Shown one piece after another: positions 38,720 through 47,119 of a DNA stretch of 55,412 nt. Made by a program: the position numbers and the translations under genes. A model generated the notes under the pieces. That model worked only from the letters and a program-made list of their open reading frames with translations, did no database searches and was not told the DNA's origin. Positions within the stretch are counted from its first letter, which is position 1. Each line of letters starts with the position of its first letter. The DNA comes from a virus: positions 1 through 55,412 of the IMG/VR virus record IMGVR_UViG_3300024343_000018. The stretch is one strand, 5' to 3'.

Positions 38720-39163
38720 ATGTCTTATAAGGGAAAATTTAAACCATCATTTCCAGAAAAATATGTTGGCGACCCTACTAATATTATATACAGGTCTCTA
38801 TGGGAATTGAAGTTTCTGAAATATTGTGATACGAATGTAAATATTTTGGAGTATGCCTCCGAAGAACTTGCCATCCCCTATCGTTCTCCGGTAGATGGTC
38901 GTATTCATAGATATTTTCCTGATGCTTATATAAAAGTCAAAGAACCCGATGGAAGTATTAAGAAATATTTGATTGAGATTAAACCTCATAAACAAACGAT
39001 GCCACCACCCAAACCAAAAAGGCAGACCAAAGGATATATCTATGAGGCATATGAGTATGCTAAGAATCAATCAAAATGGGAGGCAGCAAGGGAATATTGT
39101 AAGGACAGAGGATGGATTTTTAAGGTAATTACAGAATACGAATTAGGTATTGCCAAAAAATGA
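38720..39163 (+). CDS. 4: Head completion protein gp4 (TnsA/RecB-like nuclease fold)
   Basis: A 147-aa protein. SYKGKFKPSFPEKYVGDPTN IIYRSLWELKFLKYCDTN, then YFPDAYIKVKEPDGSIKKYL IEIKPHKQ (the D..E.K catalytic-core order of TnsA-type nucleases), and WEAAREYCKDRGWIFKVITE. It matches the T4 gp4 head-completion family. It probably trims or seals DNA at the head portal. It starts the only rightward operon in the window. Confidence 0.85.
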   Translation: MSYKGKFKPSFPEKYVGDPTNIIYRSLWELKFLKYCDTNVNILEYASEELAIPYRSPVDGRIHRYFPDAYIKVKEPDGSIKKYLIEIKPHKQTMPPPKPKRQTKGYIYEAYEYAKNQSKWEAAREYCKDRGWIFKVITEYELGIAKK

Positions 39164-39507
39164 ACCGCATCAAACCCCTACTTAAAAAATTATACGGAAC
39201 AGAAGATGCGGATGATTTGATGTTGGAAATACTTGATGTACTAAAAGAAACTACTAGTTCTCCAGAGGTAGGTAAATTTTACACTTTTGTTTATAGACCA
39301 AAGACTCCTCGTGTAAGGTATGATGCTCATCCTTTGGTTGCCGTTACAAATGTTTATTCCTGGGGGTTTAGTGGCATTAACTACCACTGGGAAAAACGGC
39401 GTCAATATACCCTTGAAGAAGTGATTGGACCTCTACATATTGTGGATAAAAATGAAGTCGGTGATTTGAGAAGAATACCTTTCGGACAAATCAAGATAAA
39501 TAACTAA
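39160..39507 (+). CDS. Conserved cyanophage-type protein of the tail operon
   Basis: A 115-aa protein. KFYTFVYRPKTPRVRYDAHP LVAVTNVYSWGFSGINYHW is a recurring sequence in T4-like cyanophages next to gp4/gp48. ATGA overlap with gp4. Its job is unknown; the context suggests a virion or assembly role. Confidence 0.65.
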   Translation: MNRIKPLLKKLYGTEDADDLMLEILDVLKETTSSPEVGKFYTFVYRPKTPRVRYDAHPLVAVTNVYSWGFSGINYHWEKRRQYTLEEVIGPLHIVDKNEVGDLRRIPFGQIKINN

Positions 39508-39516
39508 AAACTATAA

Positions 39517-40527
39517 ATGGCTTTTTCAACTCCAATATCATCAGCCACTCAGAATGCCATTATTGGTGGATATAAAGCAGCGGCAAATAGAGCACCATCA
39601 TCAAAAATATTTCGCTATCCATTAAAGAATATTGATAAGTCCGATGATTATCTGCAGATTGAATCTTATGAGTATCTTCCACCGGGATTGAGTCTTGGTG
39701 AGACGAATTTTGCACAAAGAAGTTCTGATGATGTTGTTGCGGAAGGTGGGTATGGAGCAAAAAACATCAAAGGAACCGTAATATTACCAATTCCAGAAGG
39801 TATTCAGGATAGTAATAGTGCAGGTTGGGGTCCTGGTGATATGGGACCCCTACAAACTGCGATACTGGGGGCAGGAAAAGAAATAATTGAGGGCGGAAAC
39901 TTTTTTAAGAGTACAGTAGGTGCAGTTAGCAATCTAATTGGTAAAGCTAGTGGGGCATCACAAACGGCGATTGGGCAAGATACAGTACAAGCATTTTTTG
40001 CTAGTCAGGCAGCAAAGGCACTACTTGGAGGTTCAGACTTCAATCAAAATCTTTCCAGAGCAACCGGAGCAGTTTTTAACTCAAATACGGAACTTCTTTT
40101 TAGTGGAGTAACACTAAGAAGTGGATTTTCATTTTCATTTGATTTAGTTCCTCGTTCTAAAAAAGAATCGGATGAAATCAAAGATATTATCAGATTCTTT
40201 AAGTCTGAATCTGCGGCACAAAAAGGAGCAGCAAGTGATGGTGCTGCCGGATTATTCCTCAAATCTCCAAGTGTGTTTAGACTTCGGTATATGAGTGGTG
40301 GAAAACCGCATCCATTCTTGAATCAATTTAAGATATGTGCCTTGAATGCTATGTCAGTCAATTATACTGCTTCAGGAACATATGCCACATATTCTGATGC
40401 CACACCGGTTCATATGAATATGACTCTAACATTCCAAGAACTCACGCCAATCTATCGTGAGGATTATATTGAAGCAGGGTCACCAACCGGTGATTATAAG
40501 TCCACTATAAAAGGAACAGGATTCTAA
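39517..40527 (+). CDS. 48: Baseplate tail tube cap gp48
   Basis: A 336-aa protein. KIFRYPLKNIDKSDDYLQIE near the start and LFSGVTLRSGFSFSFDLVPR, RLRYMSGGKPHPFLNQFKIC ALNAMSVNYT and MNMTLTFQELTPIYREDY near the end match the gp48 tube-cap family. It caps the baseplate to start tube growth. A GATAAATA at 39495-39502 may give it an additional late start. Confidence 0.8.
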   Translation: MAFSTPISSATQNAIIGGYKAAANRAPSSKIFRYPLKNIDKSDDYLQIESYEYLPPGLSLGETNFAQRSSDDVVAEGGYGAKNIKGTVILPIPEGIQDSNSAGWGPGDMGPLQTAILGAGKEIIEGGNFFKSTVGAVSNLIGKASGASQTAIGQDTVQAFFASQAAKALLGGSDFNQNLSRATGAVFNSNTELLFSGVTLRSGFSFSFDLVPRSKKESDEIKDIIRFFKSESAAQKGAASDGAAGLFLKSPSVFRLRYMSGGKPHPFLNQFKICALNAMSVNYTASGTYATYSDATPVHMNMTLTFQELTPIYREDYIEAGSPTGDYKSTIKGTGF

Positions 40528-41174
40528 TGTCTTACTTCAGAGAACTTCCAAACTTAGAATACCAGTCATTCTTATCCAGTAGTAAAGGTTCCGATGAATA
40601 CTTATTGGTAAAAAATGTATTTCGTAGAGTTAAACTTCGTGATGACTTACAAAATGTTTTTACCATATTCAATAAGTATGAAATCCAAGAAGGAGCAAGA
40701 CCTGATACGGTTGCCGAAGAACTTTATGGAAGTTCTCAGTATGATTGGGTCGTATTGATTGGTGCCAATATTATAAATGTAAGAAATGAATGGCCTCTTT
40801 CTGATAGAGACATCTATAGATACTCAGAACAATTATACGGAAATGACATAAACGCAGTTCATCATTACGAAACGATAGAAGTCAAAGATTCTAGAGGAAG
40901 ACTCATACTTCCGGCAGGTAAAATCGTAGATTCTACTTTTACTATCCCAGACCCTAATATTCCCGTACAAACTCTAAATCCTGTTGTTGGTATTAGTAAC
41001 TATGAATATGAAGTCAGAAAAAATGATAAAAAAAGAGACATTTATGTTCTCAAACCTGCATATCTTCAGCAGGTTATTAATGATACAAGAAAAGCGATGA
41101 CTTATGATAAATCATCGCAATATGTAAATGATAAATTAATTCGCACCGAAAACACAAGAGTCACGATGCCATAA
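40527..41174 (+). CDS. 53: Baseplate wedge protein gp53
   Basis: A 215-aa protein. SYFRELPNLEYQSFLSSSKG, DDLQNVFTIFNKYEIQEGAR PDTVAEELYGSSQYDWVVLI and IINVRNEWPLSDRDIYRYSE match gp53, the baseplate wedge protein with its LysM-like fold. TAATG overlap with gp48. Last gene of the rightward operon; it converges on gp32. Confidence 0.85.
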   Translation: MSYFRELPNLEYQSFLSSSKGSDEYLLVKNVFRRVKLRDDLQNVFTIFNKYEIQEGARPDTVAEELYGSSQYDWVVLIGANIINVRNEWPLSDRDIYRYSEQLYGNDINAVHHYETIEVKDSRGRLILPAGKIVDSTFTIPDPNIPVQTLNPVVGISNYEYEVRKNDKKRDIYVLKPAYLQQVINDTRKAMTYDKSSQYVNDKLIRTENTRVTMP

Positions 41175-41199
41175 AAAAGAGGAGATTTCTCTCCCCTTT
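41173..41199 (-). terminator. Terminator between convergent gp53 and gp32
   Basis: GGAGA-GAAA-TCTCC followed by TCTTTTTT on the minus strand, ideal for the leftward gp32 transcript. The plus-strand side has only a weak T-run, so gp53 readthrough is possible. Confidence 0.65.
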
Positions 41200-41205
41200 A
41201 CCTTA

Positions 41206-42117
41206 TTATTCCGCTAGGCGAGCAAAATATGATAAGGATTCATCATCTTCATCATCATCAACCGCAACAGAACGAGTCGGTTTCAGGTTGCTAAGTTCAG
41301 TACGCAAATCTTCAGTCAGAGAAGGAGCAGGACCACGATAGTTGTCCTCATCCTCAACTTCAGAATCAATACGAGCAGACTTTCCGCCTAAGGCAACTTC
41401 AAGACGCTTCTTCATTTCTTCATAAGACTTGAATTGGTCAGGAGAAACAAACTCAGAAAGAGAAAACTGCTTCTTCCAAATTGCTTCCATAGCATCATCA
41501 TCATTCAACAAAGCGCCCTGAGAGGCAAATTCACTGGAATCATAGTTTCTATAACCGGCAACACTCTTTGCCTTCAGTTTGAAATTGGCACCAGTCCAGA
41601 AATCAAACGGATCGATGGCAGTTTCATCTTCAAACTCAGGTTGCATTGCTTCCGTGAGTTTGTCAAAGATTTTCTTACCATACTTGAAGAGGAAGACTTT
41701 ACCCTCATTATCAGGATTAGCAGGGTCCTTGACAACATAGATATTACTCATATAAGTCAGTTTACGCTTCTGCTTACGGGCAACTTCCTTATTGGAGTCT
41801 ATACCAGAGTTCCACAATTGACCGTTGTGCTCACATACGGGGCACTTCTGGTTGAGAGTAGTTAGGCACGAGTCAATCAACCAACCACCGGGTCCCTGAA
41901 AGGCGTGAGAATAGACTTTGACGAATGGCAAGTCTTCACCATCAGGAGCAGGAAGGAAACGAATAACGGCATAACCATTATTTGCTTTGTCACATTCCAA
42001 TTTCCACAAACGGTCATCAGAAGAATTACCAGAATTATTCATTTTTTCAACTTCTTTCACCAGTTTTTCGGTGAGAGAACCAAGTTTAGATTGCTTTTTT
42101 AGGTCTGAAAAAGACAT
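41206..42117 (-). CDS. 32: Single-stranded DNA-binding protein gp32
   Basis: A 303-aa protein with the gp32 layout: a basic N-terminal cooperativity part, an OB-fold core (YAVIRFLPAPDGEDLPFVKV) with H71, C84, C92, C95 as likely zinc ligands, and an acidic C-terminal tail (DDDEDDESLSYF). It coats ssDNA and organises replication, recombination and repair. Promoter TTGACT-17-TATAAT at 42159. Confidence 0.95.
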   Translation of the reverse strand: MSFSDLKKQSKLGSLTEKLVKEVEKMNNSGNSSDDRLWKLECDKANNGYAVIRFLPAPDGEDLPFVKVYSHAFQGPGGWLIDSCLTTLNQKCPVCEHNGQLWNSGIDSNKEVARKQKRKLTYMSNIYVVKDPANPDNEGKVFLFKYGKKIFDKLTEAMQPEFEDETAIDPFDFWTGANFKLKAKSVAGYRNYDSSEFASQGALLNDDDAMEAIWKKQFSLSEFVSPDQFKSYEEMKKRLEVALGGKSARIDSEVEDEDNYRGPAPSLTEDLRTELSNLKPTRSVAVDDDEDDESLSYFARLAE

Positions 42118-42158
42118 AAGATTTTTTAGGATAGTTTAGATTGTTGGATTACTTAGAT

Positions 42159-42187
42159 ATTATAGCAAAAAATCACTCATTAGTCAA
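42159..42187 (-). promoter_or_regulatory. Sigma70-type promoter of gp32
   Basis: TTGACT -35 (42182-42187), a 17-base spacer and TATAAT -10 (42159-42164). It overlaps the end of the DUF1825-like gene (LD-stop). Confidence 0.75.
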
Positions 42188-42509
42188 GGTACTTTTTGAG
42201 TGACTCAATTGTTTTTGTCATACTGCTGAAAAGAATATTCATATCAGTCTCTGGTGGAAATCCCATCAGAGCAACTGACCTTCTCAGATTCTCTTTCATC
42301 TCAATTGCCTGAGGGTCATCAGAAAGAGAAAGTCTTGTGTACATAATACGCTGCTTTTCAAGCAGTATTGTCATTTTATCAATATGTTCCAGTTTATCTT
42401 CACGAGGCATCATACCAAAAGTTAAAATACTATTGTATATAAACTCTTGAAGTTGATTGATTTCTTTTAGTTCATCCTGAATAATATCAGAATCAAAAAA
42501 ACTACTCAT
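42180..42509 (-). CDS. DUF1825-like protein, shared by cyanobacteria and cyanophages
   Basis: A 109-aa helical protein. SFFDSDIIQDELKEINQLQE, MPREDKLEHIDKMTILLEKQ RIMYTRLSLSDDPQA and MGFPPETDMNILFSSM match DUF1825, a family encoded mainly by cyanobacteria and their phages. Function unknown. It overlaps gp59 by eight bases, which ties it to replication. Confidence 0.75.
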   Translation of the reverse strand: MSSFFDSDIIQDELKEINQLQEFIYNSILTFGMMPREDKLEHIDKMTILLEKQRIMYTRLSLSDDPQAIEMKENLRRSVALMGFPPETDMNILFSSMTKTIESLKKYLD

Positions 42510-43089
42510 TTATAATGTCCCGTAAAAGTTTTTTGTACTGGAATATATCAGTATGTATAAAGGGTTTATATTTCCGAATTTTCAAACTTACGGTTTCCCA
42601 TACTGGGTCCAGAAGTTTCTTGTCAAACTCACTAATATACGAGAATATTGTATCATAGATTACCATTATTTCAGGTGCCAATTCACTTTTTAGAAATGTT
42701 TTGAGAAGAATTGGATGACCTTTCGAGCAGTCGAAAACATTCTCTAATTTTGTCTGAGAGAACAATTCGGTCGATTGCTCCTTGAATAAGTAAGTCAGAC
42801 TCTGCTGTCTTTTCATCCATTCTTGGTAGGTTCTTTCTCCAGAATTTATAATTTCTCCAATCCATAAATTACTTGTACTATCTGCTGCTACAAAATTTGA
42901 TACTAGAAAATCTACTATTTCTTTATCTTGGTACTTACGACTTGTTTTCTCGAAAAAATACCGGTCCTTTCTTTTATTAAACGAAGTTAGTGTTGCTCTT
43001 GTCTTTTTATATTTAAAGTAATCATATTTGGGATTAGAAAAGTGATTCTTAATGCCCAAATAAGCCTGATAAGTTTCAAAGGGTGACAT
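42502..43089 (-). CDS. 59: gp59 loader of the replicative helicase
   Basis: A 195-aa protein. SPFETYQAYLGIKNHFSNPK YDYFKYKKTRATLTSFNKRKD and KGHPILLKTFLKSELAPEIM VIYDTI are diagnostic for gp59. It places helicase gp41 onto gp32-coated DNA at forks. Its start overlaps the gp33 stop by one base. Confidence 0.85.
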   Translation of the reverse strand: MSPFETYQAYLGIKNHFSNPKYDYFKYKKTRATLTSFNKRKDRYFFEKTSRKYQDKEIVDFLVSNFVAADSTSNLWIGEIINSGERTYQEWMKRQQSLTYLFKEQSTELFSQTKLENVFDCSKGHPILLKTFLKSELAPEIMVIYDTIFSYISEFDKKLLDPVWETVSLKIRKYKPFIHTDIFQYKKLLRDIINE

Positions 43090-43403
43090 CAGATAGGCAA
43101 TTTCGCTTTAGAGACTCTTTTCATAAAATTCAAATTAATAGCATCATACTTCAATCTTTCTTTAAGAGGTTTGGAAACTAGTTTGGTGACTGATTCAATA
43201 TCAATACTATTAATTTCACAATAATGGCAAATGGCATCAATATAATTACAGTTTTCTTCCGCAACTATTTTTTCTATTTCTAGGGCAAACTTGGAAGGTG
43301 TAAGAAACTTATCTTCTATTGCCTGCTCTAATTCTTTGTTTGATTCGGGTGATTCCATATCTTCTATATTAATCTCTAGGAATGTCGCTAGTATGTTTGT
43401 CAT
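43089..43403 (-). CDS. 33: gp33 late-transcription co-activator
   Basis: A 104-aa protein. LTPSKFALEIEKIVAEENCN YIDAICHYCEINSIDIES, then VSKPLKERLKYDAINLNFMK, match cyanophage gp33. In T4 it binds RNA polymerase and links it to the sliding clamp at TATAAATA promoters, many of which are in this window. Promoter TTGACT-17-TATAAT at 43425. Confidence 0.85.
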   Translation of the reverse strand: MTNILATFLEINIEDMESPESNKELEQAIEDKFLTPSKFALEIEKIVAEENCNYIDAICHYCEINSIDIESVTKLVSKPLKERLKYDAINLNFMKRVSKAKLPI

Positions 43404-43424
43404 AGTTTAGCAGTAATAATATGT

Positions 43425-43453
43425 ATTATAAGATATAATAATCAATTAGTCAA
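43425..43453 (-). promoter_or_regulatory. Sigma70-type promoter of the gp33-gp59 operon
   Basis: TTGACT -35 (43448-43453), a 17-base spacer and TATAAT -10 (43425-43430), 22 bases before the gp33 ATG. Confidence 0.75.
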
Positions 43454-44127
43454 GTAGACATCTGTTCGAGTTTATCATTCACAAACTTTTTGATGTATTC
43501 AACTACGAGTTTCATGTACTTTTTAAGGTCTCTTTCTTCATACACTACACACTCTCCATTCTCACATGCCATAATGATTACTAGTTTCTTAATCGGAATA
43601 CCAGTCATTTCATAATATGCCATACCATAAAACATTGCCTGAACAAAATAGTTCTCAATCCAATTTCTGGGTTTTGGTTTTTTAGAAGTCTTAAAGTCAA
43701 TTACGGCAAGTTCCTCATCAAACTCCCCAATACAGTCTGTTGTTCCTGCCACACCAAGTTGCTTACTATACAAAGCACCTTCTAGGCAGTAAATATTATC
43801 AATTTTATTCAGTTCAGTTTTAGCAATCTTAAAAAGAAAATCTGATATGGGTTGAACCGGAGGAAGCTCTCTATTATAAAGATAGTTCTCAACCAGAGTG
43901 TGCATATCAGTTCCACGACTGGTTGCTGCCTTGGTGATTTTATCTGCCTCTTCTACACCAACTCTCTTACGCCACTTGACAAAGATTTCCTTATTAAAAT
44001 GACTGGTTACTGAGGTGATGGAGACCATCTTGAGTAGTTGGTCTCCATCTGGGATGCTGTAATATCGGACCCCATCAATTGTTGCTCTCTCAAGTTGAGG
44101 AAGTACATTATCAAGATGATTAAACAT
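43450..44127 (-). CDS. RecB-type PD-(D/E)XK exonuclease
   Basis: A 225-aa protein with the lambda-exonuclease/RecB-like order: RGTDMH (H76), E116 region, GTTDCIGEFD (D131) and VIDFKTSKK (D144, K146), then NYFVQAMFYGMAYYEM (QxxxY). It is a standard cyanomyovirus exonuclease, probably for host DNA degradation or recombination ends. It lies directly after the GIY-YIG gene (adjacent, one base). Confidence 0.8.
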   Translation of the reverse strand: MFNHLDNVLPQLERATIDGVRYYSIPDGDQLLKMVSITSVTSHFNKEIFVKWRKRVGVEEADKITKAATSRGTDMHTLVENYLYNRELPPVQPISDFLFKIAKTELNKIDNIYCLEGALYSKQLGVAGTTDCIGEFDEELAVIDFKTSKKPKPRNWIENYFVQAMFYGMAYYEMTGIPIKKLVIIMACENGECVVYEERDLKKYMKLVVEYIKKFVNDKLEQMST

Positions 44128-44853
44128 TTAAGACCTCACTCTTCCTTTATTATAACCCATAGGTATAGATTCGTCAATATTCATAAGTTTTTCTTCAATA
44201 CCATTATTAATCCAAACTCTCTTTGGACGATTTTTTGCCTTTTCTCTTAACTTTTCAATAGTTTCTGGAGAGTGCTTTTTTCCATACATAGGATTATTTT
44301 CCCCATTTACATCGTGATGATTTTCACTAATTTTTTTTCTAGTTTCATCACTAAGAACTCTACCAAGATTTATTTGACGCAATTTTTCAATAGATTCTGG
44401 ACTCAGTTTTCTTCCAATTAACCAAGGTTTTGATTTACCTTTTGAGGCGACACTCATTTTTCTTTTTGTTTCATCACTATGATTCTTACCGTACATACCA
44501 ACTTTTTTTTCTTTATGAAGTTGTTTAACTCTTTCGGAACATTCTTGACGATATTCTTCGGTTACTTCCCAACCAAAAATGCCGTCGCCACCATCAGTTA
44601 AATTATAACCATAAGGAACTTTGGTATTATACTCTTTAATATAATACTGCTCCAATTCATATGCTCTTCCAGCAGTATCAACTTCTTCAATCAATTCAAT
44701 AAAAAACTTATCTTCACCGTACTTTTTGATTGCCTCAGTTAGAAGAAATCCTCTTTTTACGTGTTGATAAAATCTTTCCGTGATAGAAAACTTTGTTAGT
44801 CCAACATACTTTTTATTATTATCAAGGTTGGTAATTAAGTAAATATTATACAC
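44128..44853 (-). CDS. GIY-YIG homing endonuclease with NUMOD3 repeats (Seg-like)
   Basis: A 241-aa protein with IYL at 4-6, YVG at 16-18, R27 and E68 as likely catalytic residues (same spacing as I-TevI), followed by five NUMOD3-like units (YGKNHSDETKRKMSVASK, GRKLSPESIEKLRQINL, YGKKHSPETIEKL). The tail ends WINNGIEEKLMN. The start is GTG at 44853, right beside the near arm of an inverted repeat. It is inserted between the PhoH gene and the exonuclease gene. Confidence 0.88.
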   Translation of the reverse strand: MYNIYLITNLDNNKKYVGLTKFSITERFYQHVKRGFLLTEAIKKYGEDKFFIELIEEVDTAGRAYELEQYYIKEYNTKVPYGYNLTDGGDGIFGWEVTEEYRQECSERVKQLHKEKKVGMYGKNHSDETKRKMSVASKGKSKPWLIGRKLSPESIEKLRQINLGRVLSDETRKKISENHHDVNGENNPMYGKKHSPETIEKLREKAKNRPKRVWINNGIEEKLMNIDESIPMGYNKGRVRS

Positions 44854-44913
44854 TGTCTAACTCATAAAAGGTTATAATTATTTATATAAATCTAAACCTC
44901 TACGAGTTAGACA
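44854..44913 (-). promoter_or_regulatory. Inverted-repeat riboregulatory module with late promoter
   Basis: Perfect 10-base arms at 44854-44863 and 44904-44913, plus inner 5-base arms (44869-44873 and 44895-44899). Between them TATAAATA at 44879-44886. The near arm abuts the GTG start. No terminator lies in the loop. Confidence 0.7.
44879..44886 (-). promoter_or_regulatory. T4-type late promoter TATAAATA
   Basis: Exact TATAAATA (within TATATAAATAATTATAACC), 26 bases upstream of the GTG at 44853. Confidence 0.75.
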
Positions 44914-44918
44914 TATTA

Positions 44919-45671
44919 TTATAATCCGAGTGCGTGTTGGGCGATTAAAAATTCCTTAACCAATCCTGAACGAATCACATCATCAATACCAAACTCAATT
45001 ATATCAATAGACGGCATAGTTCTCAAAATTTTCATAAAATCAATTACACCATTTTTTTCATTTGTTTTTATTAAATCAGATTGAGTAGCATCTCCACAGA
45101 ACATAATCTTGGAGTTTTCACCCACACGAGTAATAATAGAACATAATTCGTGGAAATTTGCGTTCTGGAACTCATCCACAATAATAATAGAATTATCAAG
45201 CGTGGTTCCTCTGAGGAATGAAGTACTCCAGAACTTAATGGTTTCCTGTGCCTTGAGATTGCCATAAAGCATCTCAAATTCAGCATCAGAAGGCATCTGG
45301 AACATATACTTTACCATATTCTTATAAGGAATTTGGTAAATATCCGACTTATCATCATAAGAACCAGGAAGAAATCCAATTTCTCTTGTGGCAACTAAAG
45401 AACGGACAAGATAGATTTTTTCGTAAGGTGTTTTTTCATCCAAAACCTCACGAAGAGCATTATAAAGAGTAATAAAAGTTTTACCAGTACCGGCACACCC
45501 ATAGGCAACTAAATGTTTTTGTTCCGCATAAGAATCAAAAAGTTTTTTCTGATTATCAGTGAGTGGGTCAATATCTACTAGATATTCACCGCTTAACGGT
45601 TTTTTACGCTTTGCTTGACGAGTGGTAAGACCAACATCATTTTGTTGCTCTGCTCTTTTTCTTCTTGCCAT
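44919..45671 (-). CDS. phoH: PhoH-like ATPase
   Basis: A 250-aa protein with a basic N-terminal extension, Walker A GCAGTGKT at 58-65, a Walker B-like IIIVDEFQNA segment and a GDATQSDL motif. It is a common marker of cyanophages. In bacteria it is phosphate-starvation induced with suggested RNA-related activity; the phage role is unproven. Seven bases separate it from the 45678 gene. Confidence 0.88.
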   Translation of the reverse strand: MARRKRAEQQNDVGLTTRQAKRKKPLSGEYLVDIDPLTDNQKKLFDSYAEQKHLVAYGCAGTGKTFITLYNALREVLDEKTPYEKIYLVRSLVATREIGFLPGSYDDKSDIYQIPYKNMVKYMFQMPSDAEFEMLYGNLKAQETIKFWSTSFLRGTTLDNSIIIVDEFQNANFHELCSIITRVGENSKIMFCGDATQSDLIKTNEKNGVIDFMKILRTMPSIDIIEFGIDDVIRSGLVKEFLIAQHALGL

Positions 45672-45677
45672 AAGTGT

Positions 45678-45917
45678 TTAAAGTTTTTTTACAGTTGAAC
45701 CGGGCATTTTCTGAGCTTGTCCGAGTACATCATTCCACGAAGGATGTTTGGAGGTTAGTTTATTTCTCCAATCCCCCACTTCACCAACATTCATTTGTGT
45801 TGGTATAAGAGGTTTGATATGAGTATTTTCTTTGAGATATGGGTCTTTGTCTGCCATAAGCATCCATTTCTCAAAGATTTCACCTGTTTCTGTATTCTCA
45901 AATCTGTAAGTAGGCAT
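45678..45917 (-). CDS. FmdB-like small protein without zinc cysteines
   Basis: A 79-aa protein, MPTYRFENTETGEIFEKWML..., resembles the start of FmdB-family regulatory proteins, but the CxxC pairs are missing. The C-terminal PSWNDVLGQAQKMPGSTVKK is common in cyanophage homologs. Late-type promoter CTAAATA at 45939. Confidence 0.6.
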   Translation of the reverse strand: MPTYRFENTETGEIFEKWMLMADKDPYLKENTHIKPLIPTQMNVGEVGDWRNKLTSKHPSWNDVLGQAQKMPGSTVKKL

Positions 45918-45938
45918 TAGGTATAATAATTTACAAAA

Positions 45939-45945
45939 TATTTAG
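45939..45945 (-). promoter_or_regulatory. Late-type promoter CTAAATA
   Basis: CTAAATATTTTG, 22 bases upstream of the ATG at 45917, overlapping the ThyX stop. Confidence 0.55.
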
Positions 45946-46697
45946 GGAGAAAGTCGTGCTTTGTGTAGACGCTTTTCCTCATAATAACTAAAGATTTCTG
46001 GAACCCATTCTCTCATTACTGGAACCATACCTTCACATAATGCCTGAATTTCTACCTGAGCATCAAGTTTAGCACGAAGGTCAAGGAAGTGAAGTGCGGC
46101 ACGGAGAGAGAACGAAACCACAAAGTTCTGGCGGATATTCTGAGGAAGGTAATCACGAAGATGTTCCTCTGCCATACCACGAGTATTATAACCCTCAGCA
46201 TACCTCTCAGATGCCGCCAGACAGAACTTTAGTTGCCTTTCGTAGTCATCCTTCGTCCATTCATACTTGTGCCCTTTACGGTCCAAATAGAGACCTTCTG
46301 GACGCACATAGAAAACCTCTTCGGGTTTCAGGTCACCAGTCGCAACCTTCAATACACGACGACCGGTATAACGCTGAGACTGAACATCAAAAGAAACTCC
46401 AACACGGTGAGTTCGTGCCTGAACCATTACATTATGAACAAACCCAACGCAATCCAAAGAAATGGCAGGATGCTCTAGAGGTCCCCAGTGCCCTCTCTCA
46501 TTTGCCAGAAGTTGCTCAATTACCCATTTGCCACATTCCTTTTCCGCAGGAGGAAACTTAGTGTGAATAGGGTCTTCACTATAATCATTCTTACCTGCCT
46601 GATAAACAAGAGTCTGTGGAAGTTGTGTCTGACGAATCATCACAACTTTCATATAACGGTCAAGTTCAAGAAGGTCTTTTGCTTTAATTGGTTTCAT
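45942..46697 (-). CDS. thyX: Flavin-dependent thymidylate synthase ThyX
   Basis: A 251-aa protein with the ThyX motif RTHRVGVS at 95-102 followed by QSQRYTGRR. It makes dTMP from dUMP with FAD and methylene-tetrahydrofolate, supplying thymidine during phage DNA synthesis. ATGA overlap with the 46694-46858 gene, with which it is co-translated. Confidence 0.92.
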   Translation of the reverse strand: MKPIKAKDLLELDRYMKVVMIRQTQLPQTLVYQAGKNDYSEDPIHTKFPPAEKECGKWVIEQLLANERGHWGPLEHPAISLDCVGFVHNVMVQARTHRVGVSFDVQSQRYTGRRVLKVATGDLKPEEVFYVRPEGLYLDRKGHKYEWTKDDYERQLKFCLAASERYAEGYNTRGMAEEHLRDYLPQNIRQNFVVSFSLRAALHFLDLRAKLDAQVEIQALCEGMVPVMREWVPEIFSYYEEKRLHKARLSP

Positions 46698-46858
46698 TTT
46701 CCAAATCCTTTTGATGTTTTTGCTTCTAATTCTGCAAGTTCTTCTTTGACAACTCGCAGTTGTGATTTCATTTTCTTAAGTTCTTCATTAGAATATAAGT
46801 GATCTTGCCTAATCAATCTTTCTAGTAGTTTTACAAGTTTTTTTGCTCTTACGGACAT
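46694..46858 (-). CDS. Small coiled-coil protein
   Basis: A 54-aa basic helical frame, MSVRAKKLVKLLERLIRQDH..., ending SKGFGK. It resembles a short protein conserved upstream of thyX in cyanomyoviruses. The four-base overlap with the thyX start supports it. Confidence 0.6.
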   Translation of the reverse strand: MSVRAKKLVKLLERLIRQDHLYSNEELKKMKSQLRVVKEELAELEAKTSKGFGK

Positions 46859-46861
46859 CAG

Positions 46862-47005
46862 TTAAAAAACCTCATCATAGTCAATTTCCTCTGGTTTAAT
46901 GTCATCATACTTGTATTGTGGTATATCAGAATATATCTCTGCCTTGAGAGAATCTAAAAGCAATTCCATATTCCGAATAATGAGTTTTAATCTTTCAGTA
47001 TCCAT
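46862..47005 (-). CDS. Small acidic hypothetical protein
   Basis: A 47-aa frame, MDTERLKLIIRNMELLLDSL..., ending EIDYDEVF. First gene behind a consensus promoter at 47027; it heads the small-protein/thyX operon. Confidence 0.6.
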   Translation of the reverse strand: MDTERLKLIIRNMELLLDSLKAEIYSDIPQYKYDDIKPEEIDYDEVF

Positions 47006-47026
47006 TTAGATTGATATTTTGAATTC

Positions 47027-47055
47027 ATTATACAAAAAAAGAGAGGACTTGTCAA
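47027..47055 (-). promoter_or_regulatory. Consensus promoter TTGACA-17-TATAAT with -35 inside a terminator loop
   Basis: Perfect -35 (47050-47055), a 17-base spacer and a perfect -10 (47027-47032). The -35 is the loop of the terminator 47034-47064, whose T-run is the spacer. Confidence 0.85.
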
Positions 47056-47064
47056 TCCTCTCTT
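47034..47064 (-). terminator. Rho-independent terminator fused with the next promoter
   Basis: AGAGAGGA-TTGACAAG-TCCTCTCT followed by TTTTTTT on the minus strand, ending transcripts of the 47120 gene. Confidence 0.8.
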
Positions 47065-47119
47065 GAAAACCCTTTTTGGGTGAATTTTTTGGGGGATTTT
47101 TTTCCGCCTTTCTAGGAAA

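Noticed and set aside
46094-46561. Rightward reading frame of 155 codons
   Set aside because: It is antisense to thyX, whose catalytic motif is intact.
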